From Styela clava (taxonomy: Eukaryota; Chordata; Ascidiacea; Stolidobranchia; Styelidae), in the NCBI RefSeq assembly GCF_964204865.1, contig NC_135261.1, forward strand, positions 7,626,001-7,690,000: 64,000 nt of DNA, written 5' to 3'. Below the pieces are notes generated by a model, which saw nothing but the letters and a program-made list of their open reading frames with translations, was not told where the DNA came from and ran no database searches. Below, one piece after another: positions 24,710 through 37,279 of the stretch (its first letter is position 1; every line of letters starts with the position of its first letter). Both the position numbers and the translations under genes were made by a program.

Positions 24710-26731
24710 ATGAAGATAATATTCTTCGCTATCTTGATTGTTGGAGTCTGCGGATACAAAGAAAAAAACGAAGTTAATCTTAAAGATTTCTATGCTACAT
24801 TCGATCCTGAAGTACGTTAGTATGATGTATAAGGCTTTGCTTTTAAATAATTTCGTGCAGCATTATGTAGGCTAAAATACTAATGTCATTAGAACAATTA
24901 TCTTATTTTTACGGAACATTGACAAAAAATTCAGTTTTCAAAACCTCCTTTTTTTTCATTTTACATTAGAACGCTTATTGTTTCAGATATTCGAGTACTG
25001 GGCAAAGAAATTTGATTTCCCGAAAGAAAAAGGACTTGATTTCAAAAACACTCCAGAATGCAGAGTTTTCAAGTAATTTTTAATGTTATTATTTTACCCC
25101 ATTGAACCACATGAAATTGCTAACCCATCGATTGTTTCATCTTGGAAGAGCAAGTATAAATAGATTAATTAGTATTCAACAAATCAAAATCAAACAGTAA
25201 AAATCTTTAAAGCCAATTTGCGACCTATAAATATGTTATATTCACTATATCATTTGGTATTTCCAAAAGTTCGTTCTATCTGAAGTATCAAGATAATTCC
25301 GTTTGTGCTGCTGATACAGTAATAAATCGATAAGGAGTTTTTTCGTAGGTAGTAATAAAACTCATAATTTGATGTACAGAGATTTCCCCCACCGGAACGA
25401 TTCATGTCCTGTGCCAAAAGGCATCGGCTACAGCGGTGACTTGGTTTCTGATTGCAAAGAAAGAAAATGTATTCAGAAATCTTTCTACGGTTCAACAAAA
25501 TGCAGAAAAAAAGTTCGATTATTTAAGCCTTTTCCTCACGCCGCAGTTGAATGCAAGTAAGTCTCTTTGTTATTTAACGATGGGAATTATTGTGGGATTC
25601 ATTATGACGTTATTTAAAAAATTAAACTGGGCTAATGTGAATACACTATGTTCTCAATATGACCAAGTATCCCTAACAAATGCTATTTGTGAAAACAGGA
25701 AAAGAGAAGTGGCGCTGAATGCAATCACTAAAAATTAGCATATTCCTGTTTCATACATGATACTGACTATATGAATGCATATATTTGAAAAATCGAATTG
25801 GAGGGTAATAAAATTGAAAAAATATTTAGTTTGCTTAATTGTATTCTCATCTCAATAAATAAAGAAAAAATAATTATTATGGCGACATGTCAATCTTATA
25901 ACAATTGTCATGTATTTCGGTATAGTCGTATTGTCCTGAATCTTTTTTAAAATGGTGATATTTTAAGAAAAATGGAAGAAAGCTGCAAATTGTTCAAACC
26001 CCATGATGACAAAGAGTTGTACCCGAAACCTTCAAACGACGAGAAATCAGGTTTGTATCCGGAACCCGCAAGAGATGGAAAACCACATTTGTATCCGGAA
26101 CCCACGAAAGATGAAGAATCACATCTGTATCCCAAGCCAGAGAAAGACGAAGATGATGAAGAGATCTCGTGTAAATGCTACACTATTTGGTGCTTCCGTG
26201 ACATACACACAATTTACGAGGACGGCGGAAGGCTATACAAGGGAAATATTGTTTTAAAGGTTCGTTGTTATCGTAATTGAGTAATTCCCAGTCGATCAGA
26301 AATAGAGTTTTCAAAAGTGGTATGATTTCAGTCTACAAGTGAAGTTTTCATTTTCATCTTCATTTTCGCTCCTTACATCAATATCAATTCAATCCAGATC
26401 ACTATCTCTTCCTTGTTTTAACGTTGAAACCACAGTATCATAACTGATGATACATGCCAGAATATGAACACGTTGATCACCAATTTTATATGAAAGATGA
26501 TTATGACCAAGAAATCAAGGACTTGGCCGCCATTTTATCAAGATCTTTAATTAATTAGGTCGCAAATCTATTGGATTTTAATATACTATCAAAGACGCTT
26601 GATCAATGCCAGTATGTCTTGAGCATTCATTCTCTTTGTAATAATAATAACTAAGTGACCAAATAATGACTTATTTTTAGACGCCGTGTGGATGCGAGTG
26701 CAGGAAAGCATACCATTCTCCATACTATTGA
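24710..26731 (+). CDS. Secreted Cys-rich protein with four LYP repeats, intact copy A, 5 exons
   Basis: The exons are 24710-24811, 24987-25072, 25380-25556, 25968-26259 and 26681-26731. Intron phases are 0, 2, 2, 0, all borders are GT..AG, and the product is 235 aa. It starts with a signal peptide (MKIIFFAILIVGVCG). Next comes an acidic/aromatic stretch (EVNLKDFYATFD), then a block with six Cys, among them CPVPKG, RKCIQKS, STKC and AVECK. Four 12-residue repeats follow (LYPEPTKDEESH type) with a Glu/Asp tail. A last block reads CKCYTIWCFRDIHTIY and TPCGCECRK. There are thirteen Cys after the signal peptide, an odd number, so one is free or joins two chains. The end (Gly-x-Leu-Tyr-x-Gly, then Cys-Gly-Cys-x-Cys) faintly recalls the start of a von Willebrand type C module. 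I do not recognise the family, and function is unknown. An ATTAAA lies about 80 bp past the stop. Confidence 0.82.
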
Positions 26732-26734
26732 AAA

Positions 26735-28340
26735 GGATAACATTTTCAAGGAAATAGAAGTTCTGCATTAATATTGTTTCATGTACAGTTGATCACTTAT
26801 GTCCATGAATGAATTAAAATATTTGCGAATTACAATTGAATGTAGTAATGAGTGATTGTGGGTATCATCTTACTGAACAGAAAATAATTATAAAAGATTG
26901 TGAAACGTAGCATTGTGCAAGGAAAAACGCTGTCTGCTGAAAAACGCAAATAATTTTATGCAGTTCCACTAATATGCAGTTCCTCACGAGATGCATACTA
27001 TCAGTATTGTATGTAATTGTATCCAAGACTTTCATTGGGAAAATTACATGTCTCCTATAGCCTAAAGTAAAAATGTTAAATATATTATGAGTCAATGTAT
27101 AATGAGAAGACAAATTTGAATAACAGAACAGTCGCTGTTAGAGATGCGCACGTTAGGTGGATGTGCTGATATGGAGTTAGAAATGTCAATTTCTCAAGTA
27201 AACGTTTAATAATTTCATTCTGAAATAAAATTGTTGAAAAAGTTTTGCGCACACGCTCGCAGTCAAACTTGAGAGATCGCATAGATTAATTGGGGGCAGG
27301 TCGTTCAACCTAAATATTTCAATAACCTGCTAATGTCGCGCATAGCCTCCTACTATTTCAGTTATATACGAAAAGCCTTAGACATACAAGACAGGTACTA
27401 TTTTGACCAATGTATACAGCGTTTCAAGGCCCTGGTGGGTCAACGCATCATGATTTTGATAAACCATGCTGAGAATCTGTGTTCACAACATCATCAAGTC
27501 GCCGTTTTTCGGGTGTCAACCGGTATCTACTGCCATAACACAAATAAATGTCATACATACACTGATGGTTGTCTCATATCGAAATATACTGCAGCTAGAA
27601 ATAGTTCTGTAAAACACAAAAAACAATACAAGCGCTCTTGTGTTTTTCTATTTGCAAATTTGTTAATCATACAATTATTAGAATTGAAATATCACCAAAT
27701 ATTTGCGTCCGTGGTATTTACTGCATGTCGTAAATAACAGTGAAAAAACAGCGAAAAAAGATTATTTTCTAAACTTTCATCAATTCGTAAAAAAGTAAAT
27801 GTAATTTTTTTATGGTGTTTATCTGCAGGGAACTATCTCGATTTATTTCATGAGTGCAAAGTCATAAAACAAGTTATTATTATCTGGAATTTCAAATGTT
27901 TATTATGCGATATACAATACTAAATTTCACACAACCGCAACTACGCTTTAAGTGCACGAAAATCAGATAACAAAATGTTATCAAGTCTCGTAAACTCCAG
28001 TAATACACTTCCAGTTAAAATGCCTTGATGATTTAAAAGGTCGGTTGATTAAGCTAGTAAGAATCAGTTTCGTGGATAAACAAAGGATTATGCGCTCGCA
28101 CCTGCAGCCTGGATTATGCTGTAGCTTGCAAAAATAGATTGATGGTCGGTATAATTTAAATCCTAAGATTACACATGTCTATGCTAATGTCGGAAATACC
28201 TTCACGATTTATTTCAGTTATACAGAGAAACCTTTAGGAATACAAAACATTTCGGTAGAATGTACAGCTCTTCTAAGGTCTGACGGATAAAAGCATCTTC
28301 CCAGATTATTTCTGAATAGCCATCTAGATTCTATATATAC
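26735..28340. other. Right-arm DNA, no supported gene
   Basis: The 134-codon frame at 27333-27737 has no domain, and its inverted partner reads open in a different frame and direction (17057-17365). It is therefore chance. Dispersed repeat copy c lies at about 27,890-28,005 on the minus strand. Confidence 0.5.
27890..28005 (-). repeat. Dispersed repeat family, copy c
   Basis: It is the inverted partner of copy b, with the core CACGAAAATCAGATAACA, and is truncated. Confidence 0.6.
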
Positions 28341-28349
28341 GAACGAGGA

Positions 28350-29120
28350 AAAAACATAGTGTCACGTCTTCTGAGAGCCAGGAATCTATATACACTCCCA
28401 GGCCCTTCATCCACAAACAAGGCACATGCCAGCTTCTTCTTATGCACCTGGCAAAGAACAGAGGTTTTATTAAATAAATAAAACACAATTAATTTAAGTC
28501 ATGATACTTATATCGAATCTATTACTACAATAACAACAACAAGAGAGCTATGCTCAAATATATGGACACGTAGCGCCACCCAGTGGCAATAATTTTGATG
28601 ACGTCATAGCAAGAAAAAAAAGTAATAGCCTTCTGGAGAAAAATTTTATCTTTAACCACTGAAAATATCAAAGCAATTGGTCCAGTATTCGAAGAGAAAA
28701 GCGATTTTTTAAAAATGGAGACGGAGACAAATAACAATAACAACAAAATTTTGAAACGATCGTTATGGCCACTAAACGTGTCCAACAAATGCCAGAATTC
28801 TTACCAAACGTTTTCCGATGCGGGTGGCTAATGCAATTAGAATATATATATATATATGCGTGATAAATAAATTAACCGTCCACGATACGGAAAAATATCT
28901 GTGGCTCACGCCGAATACGTGATGCAAAAATGACAACAAGGAAAAGGGTACACCAGGCAACAGATAAAACTACTAATTCAGGCTACAACCAGGAGAAAAT
29001 AAAGTTACAATGCGTCTACAATAATTGTTTGCAAGACATTGCACAATGCATTGCATACGGACACAACATCTACGACAATTTGCAATATTTTAAACCTAAT
29101 CCTTTGTAACGCATAGATTG
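28350..29120. mobile_element. Insertion in the right arm, unclassified transposon-like DNA
   Basis: The left arm passes directly from the equivalent of about 28,345 to about 29,125 (near 16,140-16,210), so these 770 bp were inserted on this side or lost on the other. Part of it, 28,560-28,760, including the phrase around CAATTGGTCCAGTATTCG, resembles 50,000-50,140. That supports a dispersed element. A TA dinucleotide run lies at 28,845-28,857. Ends and class were not resolved. Confidence 0.45.
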
Positions 29121-29124
29121 AAAA

Positions 29125-31240
29125 GTTTCGTATACCTATGCAGGCTGATCAGATATATAAGTTCTAAGTAATTAGTTGAAGGTTACTAAAGGTCGTAATA
29201 TAGTTCAATACGCGGTTCATATTCTCAATACATTTTGCTGTCTCATTGTTATGCAGCTAGCGGCTCAACTGTGGTTTCCGTTTTGAAAAGCAACAAAGAA
29301 CAATAGATTCATATTGCATGTCATCTGTCAGGATTTATTGGAAATGTTGATTTTATTGCATTCCGATTCTGCTTCTCGAACCGCGCCTGATAAACAGAGC
29401 AACAAATAACAATGTCTTCTTTTTTATCCTTTTTTTCTCTTATGACGTAAAGGATAAATACAGCATGTACTTCACGAACATATATAAGATATGAGTAATT
29501 TATGAATATATTTCATCCAAATATCAATTTTTTTCAGTGTTCTTGATGACCCCTAAAATTTTCGATTTGATTTTTCCTGGCGGTACATGTCTTTTGACAA
29601 TATATAGGGCTTTCCGTTCAATAGGATCAGGCAGGCCCTAATATTATTTTGTTTAATTTTCTATAATTTGTTTAATAAAAACTTTAACTACATTTAGATT
29701 ATACGATGATAATGATTGATATGCCCAAACCCTACACCTACAAAATTAAGGTAATATTTTTTAATAGGTTTATCAGCTTTGTCAGATTAAATCTAAATTT
29801 GCACATCATAAACTCAGACGAAACTGTTTGTTATTATTTTATCATGGTTTGATTTATACAACATGCCCTGATCCTACAATACTGATTCCTTGATCTCTTT
29901 GGTTTACGACAAAGTTCTGATAAAATCTTATTTTATGTTTCTGTATTTAGATATTGTAATCAATAAAGAAACGATCTGCCTGTACAGTACCCAAAATATT
30001 AAACTACTTAAACTGAACATGCCTTGACGAGAAATATATATTCAAAACACATGCGTGAATAAATTCTCGGAATTACGTCATTCAATATTTAATACAAGAT
30101 CAATGTGAAAACATAAGATATAGCAGTAGCTTGTTCAACAAATCTATGTGCGACGTCAACTGTAGCGCCTCCTTACATGGAAGTGGATGCTCGTTCATTG
30201 CTATTTCGGATCGAAACACTAGCAAACACGCCGAAAAACAACTTTTAAGTGAAAAATAAAATGACTGAAAAAATAAAATGATTTAGAATATTTATGAAAC
30301 ATATTATAAATCACATATTCAAAATCAGTTTTATCAATAAAATATATTAATGAGTCTATATATTTAATATATACTGAATAATCGTAAATGGCTATGGGTA
30401 TAGATAGGATTTTATAGGAAATATTAAGAAGGCTAGCATAAGAGAGTCATCAGACTAGTAACAAAATATCTCATTGTTCTAATCCTTTAAATTAAGATAA
30501 ATTTGTAATCAGATTGTTGTTTTGTTAATCAATAAATAGATATATATATATAAGAGCATAACGAATAAATTTATCAACAATCCTATACCAATATTTCGAT
30601 AATTAGTAATTATTGTGTCAATTTGAAGAACAAATATCTCAGAACATTGTTAATCGATGTTTATGAATCAGATACATGTTTGGCGGGTCACTGAACTCAA
30701 TGAACTTGTAACTCAGTTCTGATATATGTAACTTACCATAATATGTAACTTACCATGAGCTTATCGCATTTTTTTAGTTAACTTTTTCTGTGGTTGTGTG
30801 TGTGATATAATTTAATAATTTTAGGTGAGTGAACACGTACCACTGCTTTTAGGCAAAACATTCCATCTTATTTTTTTTTGTACGTTTTAAATATATCTAA
30901 GGTTTTGTTTGCTCACCAGATTTCATAATCAGTTTTTATTTATTTGTTTTTATCAATCATTTTATTGTTATGCTGATTATGGAGTCGAAATAAACTTATA
31001 GTTATACTTATAAAATACTAGGGTTTCAGACAGCGCGAAGTCACAATCCCCTTTTAGTCACGAGAGTGGGCCCCGTGTGTGCTCCTCCATTTTATCTGAA
31101 ACCAAATGATTGCGTTTCCGAAGCCTCGCTGGCGTGCCGAATAAATGGACTCGCGTGTCAAGTTTAGCACGCGCACCAGGGATTGCCCACCTCTGGCATA
31201 TACAGTCAAAGCCATAAGCATGGACAGCAAATGTCAAATT
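29125..31240. other. Right-arm DNA; contains the dead partner of the 12891 gene
   Basis: Reading minus, a start at 30474 gives MRYFVTSLMTLLC then a stop at 30433, the inactivated copy of the signal peptide exon at 12891. About 30,150-30,190 keeps the first bases of its exon 2, then a deletion of about 1.5 kb follows relative to the left arm. No other gene was seen. Confidence 0.6.
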
Positions 31241-31249
31241 TATAAACAG

Positions 31250-31900
31250 CCGAATCATATACATGAAAGGCCACCCATATACATACATGCGCGTATATGC
31301 GTATCACATTCGCTGCATATATATCTATATATAACTCGAATAGCGGTATATGTATATTGAAGTGACTGTCTATGCATATGAGTTAGCTGTATAAGAATGT
31401 GAATAGGCTGTATGTACATATGGCATTTGCTACATATGCCATTTGCTATTTATGCATATGGCATTGGTGATATATGCATATTACATCGTCTGTATATGCA
31501 TATGACATTAGATGTAAATGCATATGACCTTAGCTGTAAATGAATATTGGCGCTATGCATATAGGTTGGTTGTGTATGTATATGACATTAGATGTGCGTG
31601 CATATGACATTGGCTGTATATGCATATTTACTTGGCTTCATATGAGTTAATTTGGCTCTATATTGTCTGTTTGTGCATATGACCTACTCTGTATATTCAT
31701 GTGGCATTAGCTATATATGCATAGATTATTGTATGTAAACCCATCAAATGAATGTATATGTATATTGAGTATAGGTATATTATGTAGTATATTTCTGTTT
31801 ATGTAATTTTATTGATAAAAAATGAATATTATATAGAATGTATGTATATGCATATGGCAATGAGTGTATATGCATATCGCACATTGGCGCTATATCCTTT
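31250..31900. repeat. Degenerate CATATGCATATACA-type minisatellite, longer array
   Basis: Units such as TGTATATGCATATGACATTAG recur about every 25-30 bp with much drift. This is the inverted partner of the array at 12,280-12,620, roughly doubled in length. Confidence 0.75.
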
Positions 31901-32533
31901 ATGGCTATAAATGCAGAATCTCAATAAACAAATTTAATATTTTCATGCGAACTCCATTTTTTATACCACAAGCACTATATATATGAAATATTTCCAATAG
32001 AAGATTGGTAATATAAAATTAAGAATTATCAAAAACCACAATAACGTTCTTTGTTGCACGGCAACTAGATTACAAAGATGGTTTATAAGAATTACGTAAT
32101 GAACAATCAACCTTTTTTTTAATTTACAACTTATCGTGAGTAATTTGCACGACCTCTGATTGGCCCACATCTTTTATTTCGTCTATATTAAATCTTTCCT
32201 TCGCCGATTTGGCTCAATTATGTTGAATCAACGTAATGGATTTTTGTATAACCAGTCGTTTGAATAGCCGATCTAGAATTTTTATTTGAACGAGGAAATA
32301 TATTTTTTTAACTTCAACATAGTTTGAAAAAATGTAATACAGTTTTCAGTAAAAAGATATTTCATGAAAGTTTACTATCGATAATTGATAAAAGATTTCG
32401 AATATTGGTCATTTTGTTTCAATATCCAGTTTTTCTCCCATTGGACTCATAAAATGTGCGATTATAATTAGAAGTATTCAATTAGGACTTTCTTATGTTT
32501 CAGAAAGCCTGAGTAAAGACAGCAGATTAAACA

Positions 32534-35500
32534 ATGAAGATAGTAATCCTTGTTATACTGATTGTTGGAGTGTGCGGAGAATGGTGGAAGAATGAAGTCA
32601 ATCTTGGAGATTTCTATGATACATTCGATCAAGAGGTATGCTAGTATGGTATATAAGTTTTTCATTTAGTTATCGTGCGAGACCGACTAAAATACCGAAG
32701 TTATTACGAAGATCATTCCAACTGCACACCATAGATATTATTCTATATAAATTTACATGCTTATATTTCACATTGAAATGCCATTTTTTAGATCTCTGGT
32801 GACATGGCAAGGAAGTTTAAATTCCCGACAGAAAAAGGACTTGATTTCAAAAACACTCCAGAATGCAGAAAATTCAAGTAACTTATATTATTGATTCGAA
32901 GGTATTTATATTCCCGCTGAACCACATAAATGTTTGTTCCTGTGATTTTTTTAACCGACAGACGCATAACCAACTCAAAGAAAAACTGCCACATTTAGAA
33001 ATGCCAGTAGGATCAGTTTCCTATCATCCAAATCTTCAGATTAATCAACAACACAAACTGTATACTAAACATATTATATGTTTATTTCGAAAAGAACTCC
33101 TATTAAGAATAGTGACTATTTCTCTTAGTGACTCTTATATTTGACATCTTTTTGTCAAGCAGATAATGAAATGATTTCATGCACAGGGAATTCCCTCGTC
33201 CGAAAGATTCATGTCCTGCCCCAAAAGGTTTCATTGCTAAATGGAATAATGGCTGCGAAAAGAGAAAATGTATTCAGGAATCCTACTTCGGTTCAACAAA
33301 ATGCAGCAGAGAGGTTAAACTATTAAAACCTTTCCCTCACGCTGGAATTGAATGCAAGTAAGTTATTTGTTAATTGTTATTAACAGAGGAGAATTGAATA
33401 ACTTAATCTTTAAAATATATGATTCAGCATTATTATGATCATCCTAAAAATGATAATGGTCGTTGTGAATATAAAATGACTTGAACGAACTAGCGTCTCG
33501 TGCAAAATATATTTTACAATGAAAACTAAAAAGAAGAAAGTAGCAATTAACAACAAAGCATAAGCTTGGATATGAACATTTAACGAGAATTAGTGAAAGG
33601 GCCTTGGAACTAAGAAAAATGCTCAGTTCACCTCAACTGTATTTCAAAATAAAGTAAAATATGTATTTACGATACGTGAGAAATTTATAAAGATTGTCAT
33701 TTTTAGAATATAATTTGAATAAATTGATTATTTATAAAATTTGTTTTTAAGAAAACCGAAAGCAAGCTGTAAGTTTGTAAAACCCCAAGATCACAAGGAA
33801 CCACCAAAAGATGGTAAACCACATTTGTATCCAAAACCTTCGACACAAGAATTTAAACTGTATCCTGAACCAGAGACACAAGAATTTAAATTGTATCCTG
33901 AACCAGAGAAAGATGAAGATGCCGAGAAAGATGAAGATGTCGAGAAATCGTCGTGTGAATGTTTCACTATTTGGTGCTTCCGTACAATACACACAATCTA
34001 CCAACACGGAAGGCTATACGTAGGAGATGTTGTTATAAAGGTTCGTAGTTATCGTAATTGATTAATTCAGTGTTTCCCAACCAGTGTCCGCGGTCTCAAA
34101 TGAGTCCGCGGAGCGTTTGAAAGAGTCCGCAATGAGTCAGAAATTCACTGTGGGTCGCAAACGTTTTTGCGAAACTTAACTATCAAGTTGCGATTTACGT
34201 TAGAATTTACATAAAACATGAAAAGCAAGTTTATTCACATAACATTGATCGAGTCAATATTTACTGGTTACTGAGTAGGGCTGGGCATATATTCGAATAT
34301 TCAACGGTTAGAATAGCAATTTCCAATTCGAAAATTTGGTAACAGGTGACGCGACAAGTCGATTGGATTTCACAATTCACTTGCGGATTTCCGACGAAAA
34401 CACGAGTCTGCACATCGTGTTTTGTTTTTTATCAATTGTGAAAAACAACATCCTGTTTTAAAACAAGGGCTTGTTTAAAAAAAAAAAATTTCTGTATTTT
34501 TTGTATTTTTTTTTTTTGAAATGCCTCTTGCATCGCCGCGACACTACGCCAAAACGTTGCGTTCTGGCAGCTGCATACCCGGCCGGAATTATAGTTTGAA
34601 AAATGTAATAAAAAAATCTGGTTTTGACTTTTACTTCTATTGCGTACATTTATCGCCACGTATGTTTCTCCGCCGAAGTCATAATATTTTAACAGGAATG
34701 TTTATCTGAGATACCAGAGAGACGTTTTGAGTAAGAAAATCTTGAAACTTAGCCCACGAGCATACAGTTGGAAAAAAGGCGGCCTTCGGCAAAACGAGTG
34801 CGTTACGATAATGAAGAATATACTTACATCAGCGATTTACATTTAAACGTCGGCGATTTTGATTAAAACGATGATTCAGCCTAGTCTAGGCTATGTTAAT
34901 TGTAACAGCCCTCTGATGCAATGACACCACAACTAATTTGTTACGACGCCATAATAGGGATTTCGAGGCTATATGTATTGACATTTATCACGGTTAATAC
35001 TGTTCGGTTAGTTTATGCTTTCATACTTTGTTATTAAGGTTGAAGTGATAGAGTTTTCCAAAGTTATACAAACTCATTTATTCGAACGCATTTCAATTTT
35101 CGAAAGTTTTTTTTCGAGGGTCGTTCACGTAATGGCTTTTCGGTTGCGTCTTACTGCGCCAACCACGTTTGCGGTCGCACTACAGCGTGAGGAGGTGTGT
35201 ATGGGGCTTTATCGATATTTCGAAGGTTTCGAAGAATTAATTGCAAATAGGAAGCGCTTGGCAAGTTTTTACATCCATTTTTCGTCAACCTATTTAATAC
35301 AAAATCAAATATACAGACATTTTGAACAAAACAGGGAAAAAAACTCGATTTAAAAAAATTATTTCAAAACAATTCTTTTTGAACAAATTCCTATTTGCAT
35401 ACGCTTCGATAGATACATAAATGGTGTTTCTCGCGAGTTCGAACGACGAGGAATAATTTTTTCTGGTAGGTGTCAACGGTGACAACCCAAATTTTCTAAA

Positions 35501-37273
35501 TTGAAATGCGGCAATACAAAATACTAAAAATAAAACAGAGAACACCATAAGTTTTATGATGGTCCGCGATCGATTGAAAACGCTTTTTGGCATTGCAAAT
35601 TATGAAATTTTTGATGCTACCGTAATACACGTACCAGGGCGTTTTCCCTTAGTATTTTCTGCTTTATTGCCTTCACATTGGTACGTACAGTATTGGAGCG
35701 CTGTAAGTGTTGTACGAACAGCTCAGATTTGTCGAATTCACAAAAATATGAATCAAAACAAAATATAATTGGGCACTTTACCACGCATTTTTGTGTCCAT
35801 GGAGTATTCAGTATTGCTTTTGTTTCGTCAACACAACCGCAGATTAAAACGATAACAATTAAATCAATAGTAAAGCAAGGCGGTGAATATGTATTTTTGA
35901 TTTACTAATATATTATTAATAGTTACTAACTAAATCAAGTTATACTTTCTGGAAAGTTATAGCAGATAGTAGGATTTCTAACGGCGATAACAAATTCGCA
36001 AGATCGCAAAAAATATGTATCCAAAGTAAATACATTCGGGTCGTACGTCGGCGCAACCGCGAGTTACCATGAACACAATTAAAATAAAATAGAAAGACAT
36101 TTTAAATTCTCGTCGTTGTCATAGACTCAATATTACTCAATATTCGACAGAAAAGGCCATTATACACTAAAACAGCCGGCTCTTTCAACGAACGCGTAAT
36201 TGTGGCGAATTTCCGATTTTGAAATTTGTTAATATTCCGTTGTGTTTGGTTTTGTTGCTTCTTCACAAAGAGTACGGTTGCAATAAACGCACCTTGAGTC
36301 CGAAAAAATGTTCGCCCGGGAGAAAAGAGTCCGCGACCAAAAAAGGTTGGGAAACGCTGGATTAGTTCAATGTTTTTTCAATCGACCCGATTATTTTAAA
36401 AATTCAAACTTGTAAAATCTCGCGGTCCCTAAGATACGCTCAAATACTAAACGACACGTAGTGCTTTTATGCCCGCGAAATTAAATTACTGATACAAAAC
36501 AAACAGTTTTACATAACAAATATTCTATCATAAATTAACTGAAAGCGGGAAAGCTGCGCTTGTGGAGTTTATGTAATCGTGACTTTACTTACGTGGAAAT
36601 ATAAAAGTTGTCAAATTTCAATCTGTGATACTTAGGTATATTTACTATTGAGCAAGACATCAATACCAAATCTTCAATAAACAATAAAAATTATTGAAAA
36701 ATGAAATGAATAACTTTTTAGGTCTTTGTTGAATAAACAACCGACCCATAGGGATTTCTATGCGACTCATCGGCTAAGAAATACTGAATTGATCATTAGA
36801 TCTAATGAATCCTCAAATTAGTTATAGTCTTTATATTTAGTAATCAATAATTCATATATTGATTGATGTTATTGCATATTCGAGAAATATCAGAACAAGA
36901 TTCACTTATTTTTTTTTTAATTCAAATAAATCTAATTTTCAGCTATCTGGTTTTCACATCAAAAACAATAATATTATGGCCGATGAGATATCATCATTTT
37001 AATACCATGATCTCAAATTAGATATCAAAGATACAACTAACTCCTGACAAGTCAGAGTATGATGAGATGTCCGCCATTTTATCAAAAATGCCCAGTTTTG
37101 ATCTTTTAGATTTTACTGCGCTTTTATTTAGGCGCTATAAATTGTCATGTCCAATGCCTGCTAGTCTCGAGCTTTCTATTTTCAATAATATATACTAAAA
37201 TGTTCATAAAGTTCTAAACTATTTTTAGACGCCATGCGGATGCGACTGCAGAGATTATCGTCTTCATGGATGA
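32534..37273 (+). CDS. Secreted Cys-rich protein with three LYP repeats, intact copy B, 5 exons
   Basis: The exons are 32534-32635, 32792-32877, 33187-33357, 33752-34040 and 37229-37273. Phases match copy A (0, 2, 2, 0), and the product is 230 aa. The signal peptide is MKIVILVILIVGVCG. The central Cys block is kept (CPAPKG, RKCIQES, STKC, GIECK). Repeats are 11 residues long here (LYPEPETQEFK type), three against four of 12 in copy A. They are followed by an acidic Glu-Lys-Asp-Glu-Asp tail, CECFTIWCFRTIHTIY and TPCGCDCRDYR. All thirteen Cys positions of copy A are present. The C-terminus is shorter and unlike that of A after the last Cys. Intron 4 is 3.2 kb because a hAT element sits in it. 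AATAAA at 37372-37377 is a plausible poly(A) signal. Conservation of Cys and splice phases against drifting repeats argues for a working protein of unknown role, secreted from the cell. Confidence 0.82.
34068..36359. mobile_element. hAT-type element, 2.29 kb, in intron 4 of copy B, with empty site known
   Basis: The ends read CAGTGTTTCCCAACC and, inverted, CAGCGTTTCCCAACC. The flanking 8-mers are GATTAATT (34060-34067) and GATTAGTT (36360-36367). The inverted paralog at about 10,505-10,520 has a single GATTAGTT with nothing inserted, which is the empty target site. Internal frames such as 35015-35353 are not recognisable as transposase, so it appears non-autonomous. A truncated relative lies at 57,205-57,577. 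Confidence 0.92.
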
Positions 37274-37279
37274 ACGGAT

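Noticed and set aside
27333..27737. 134-codon open frame on the + strand
   Set aside because: No domain or signal peptide is visible, and the homologous DNA in the left arm is open in a different frame and direction, so there is no sign of protein constraint.
35015..35353. 112-codon frame inside the 2.29-kb hAT element as possible transposase
   Set aside because: None of the hAT catalytic or dimerisation motifs is recognisable, and the element is too short to be autonomous.
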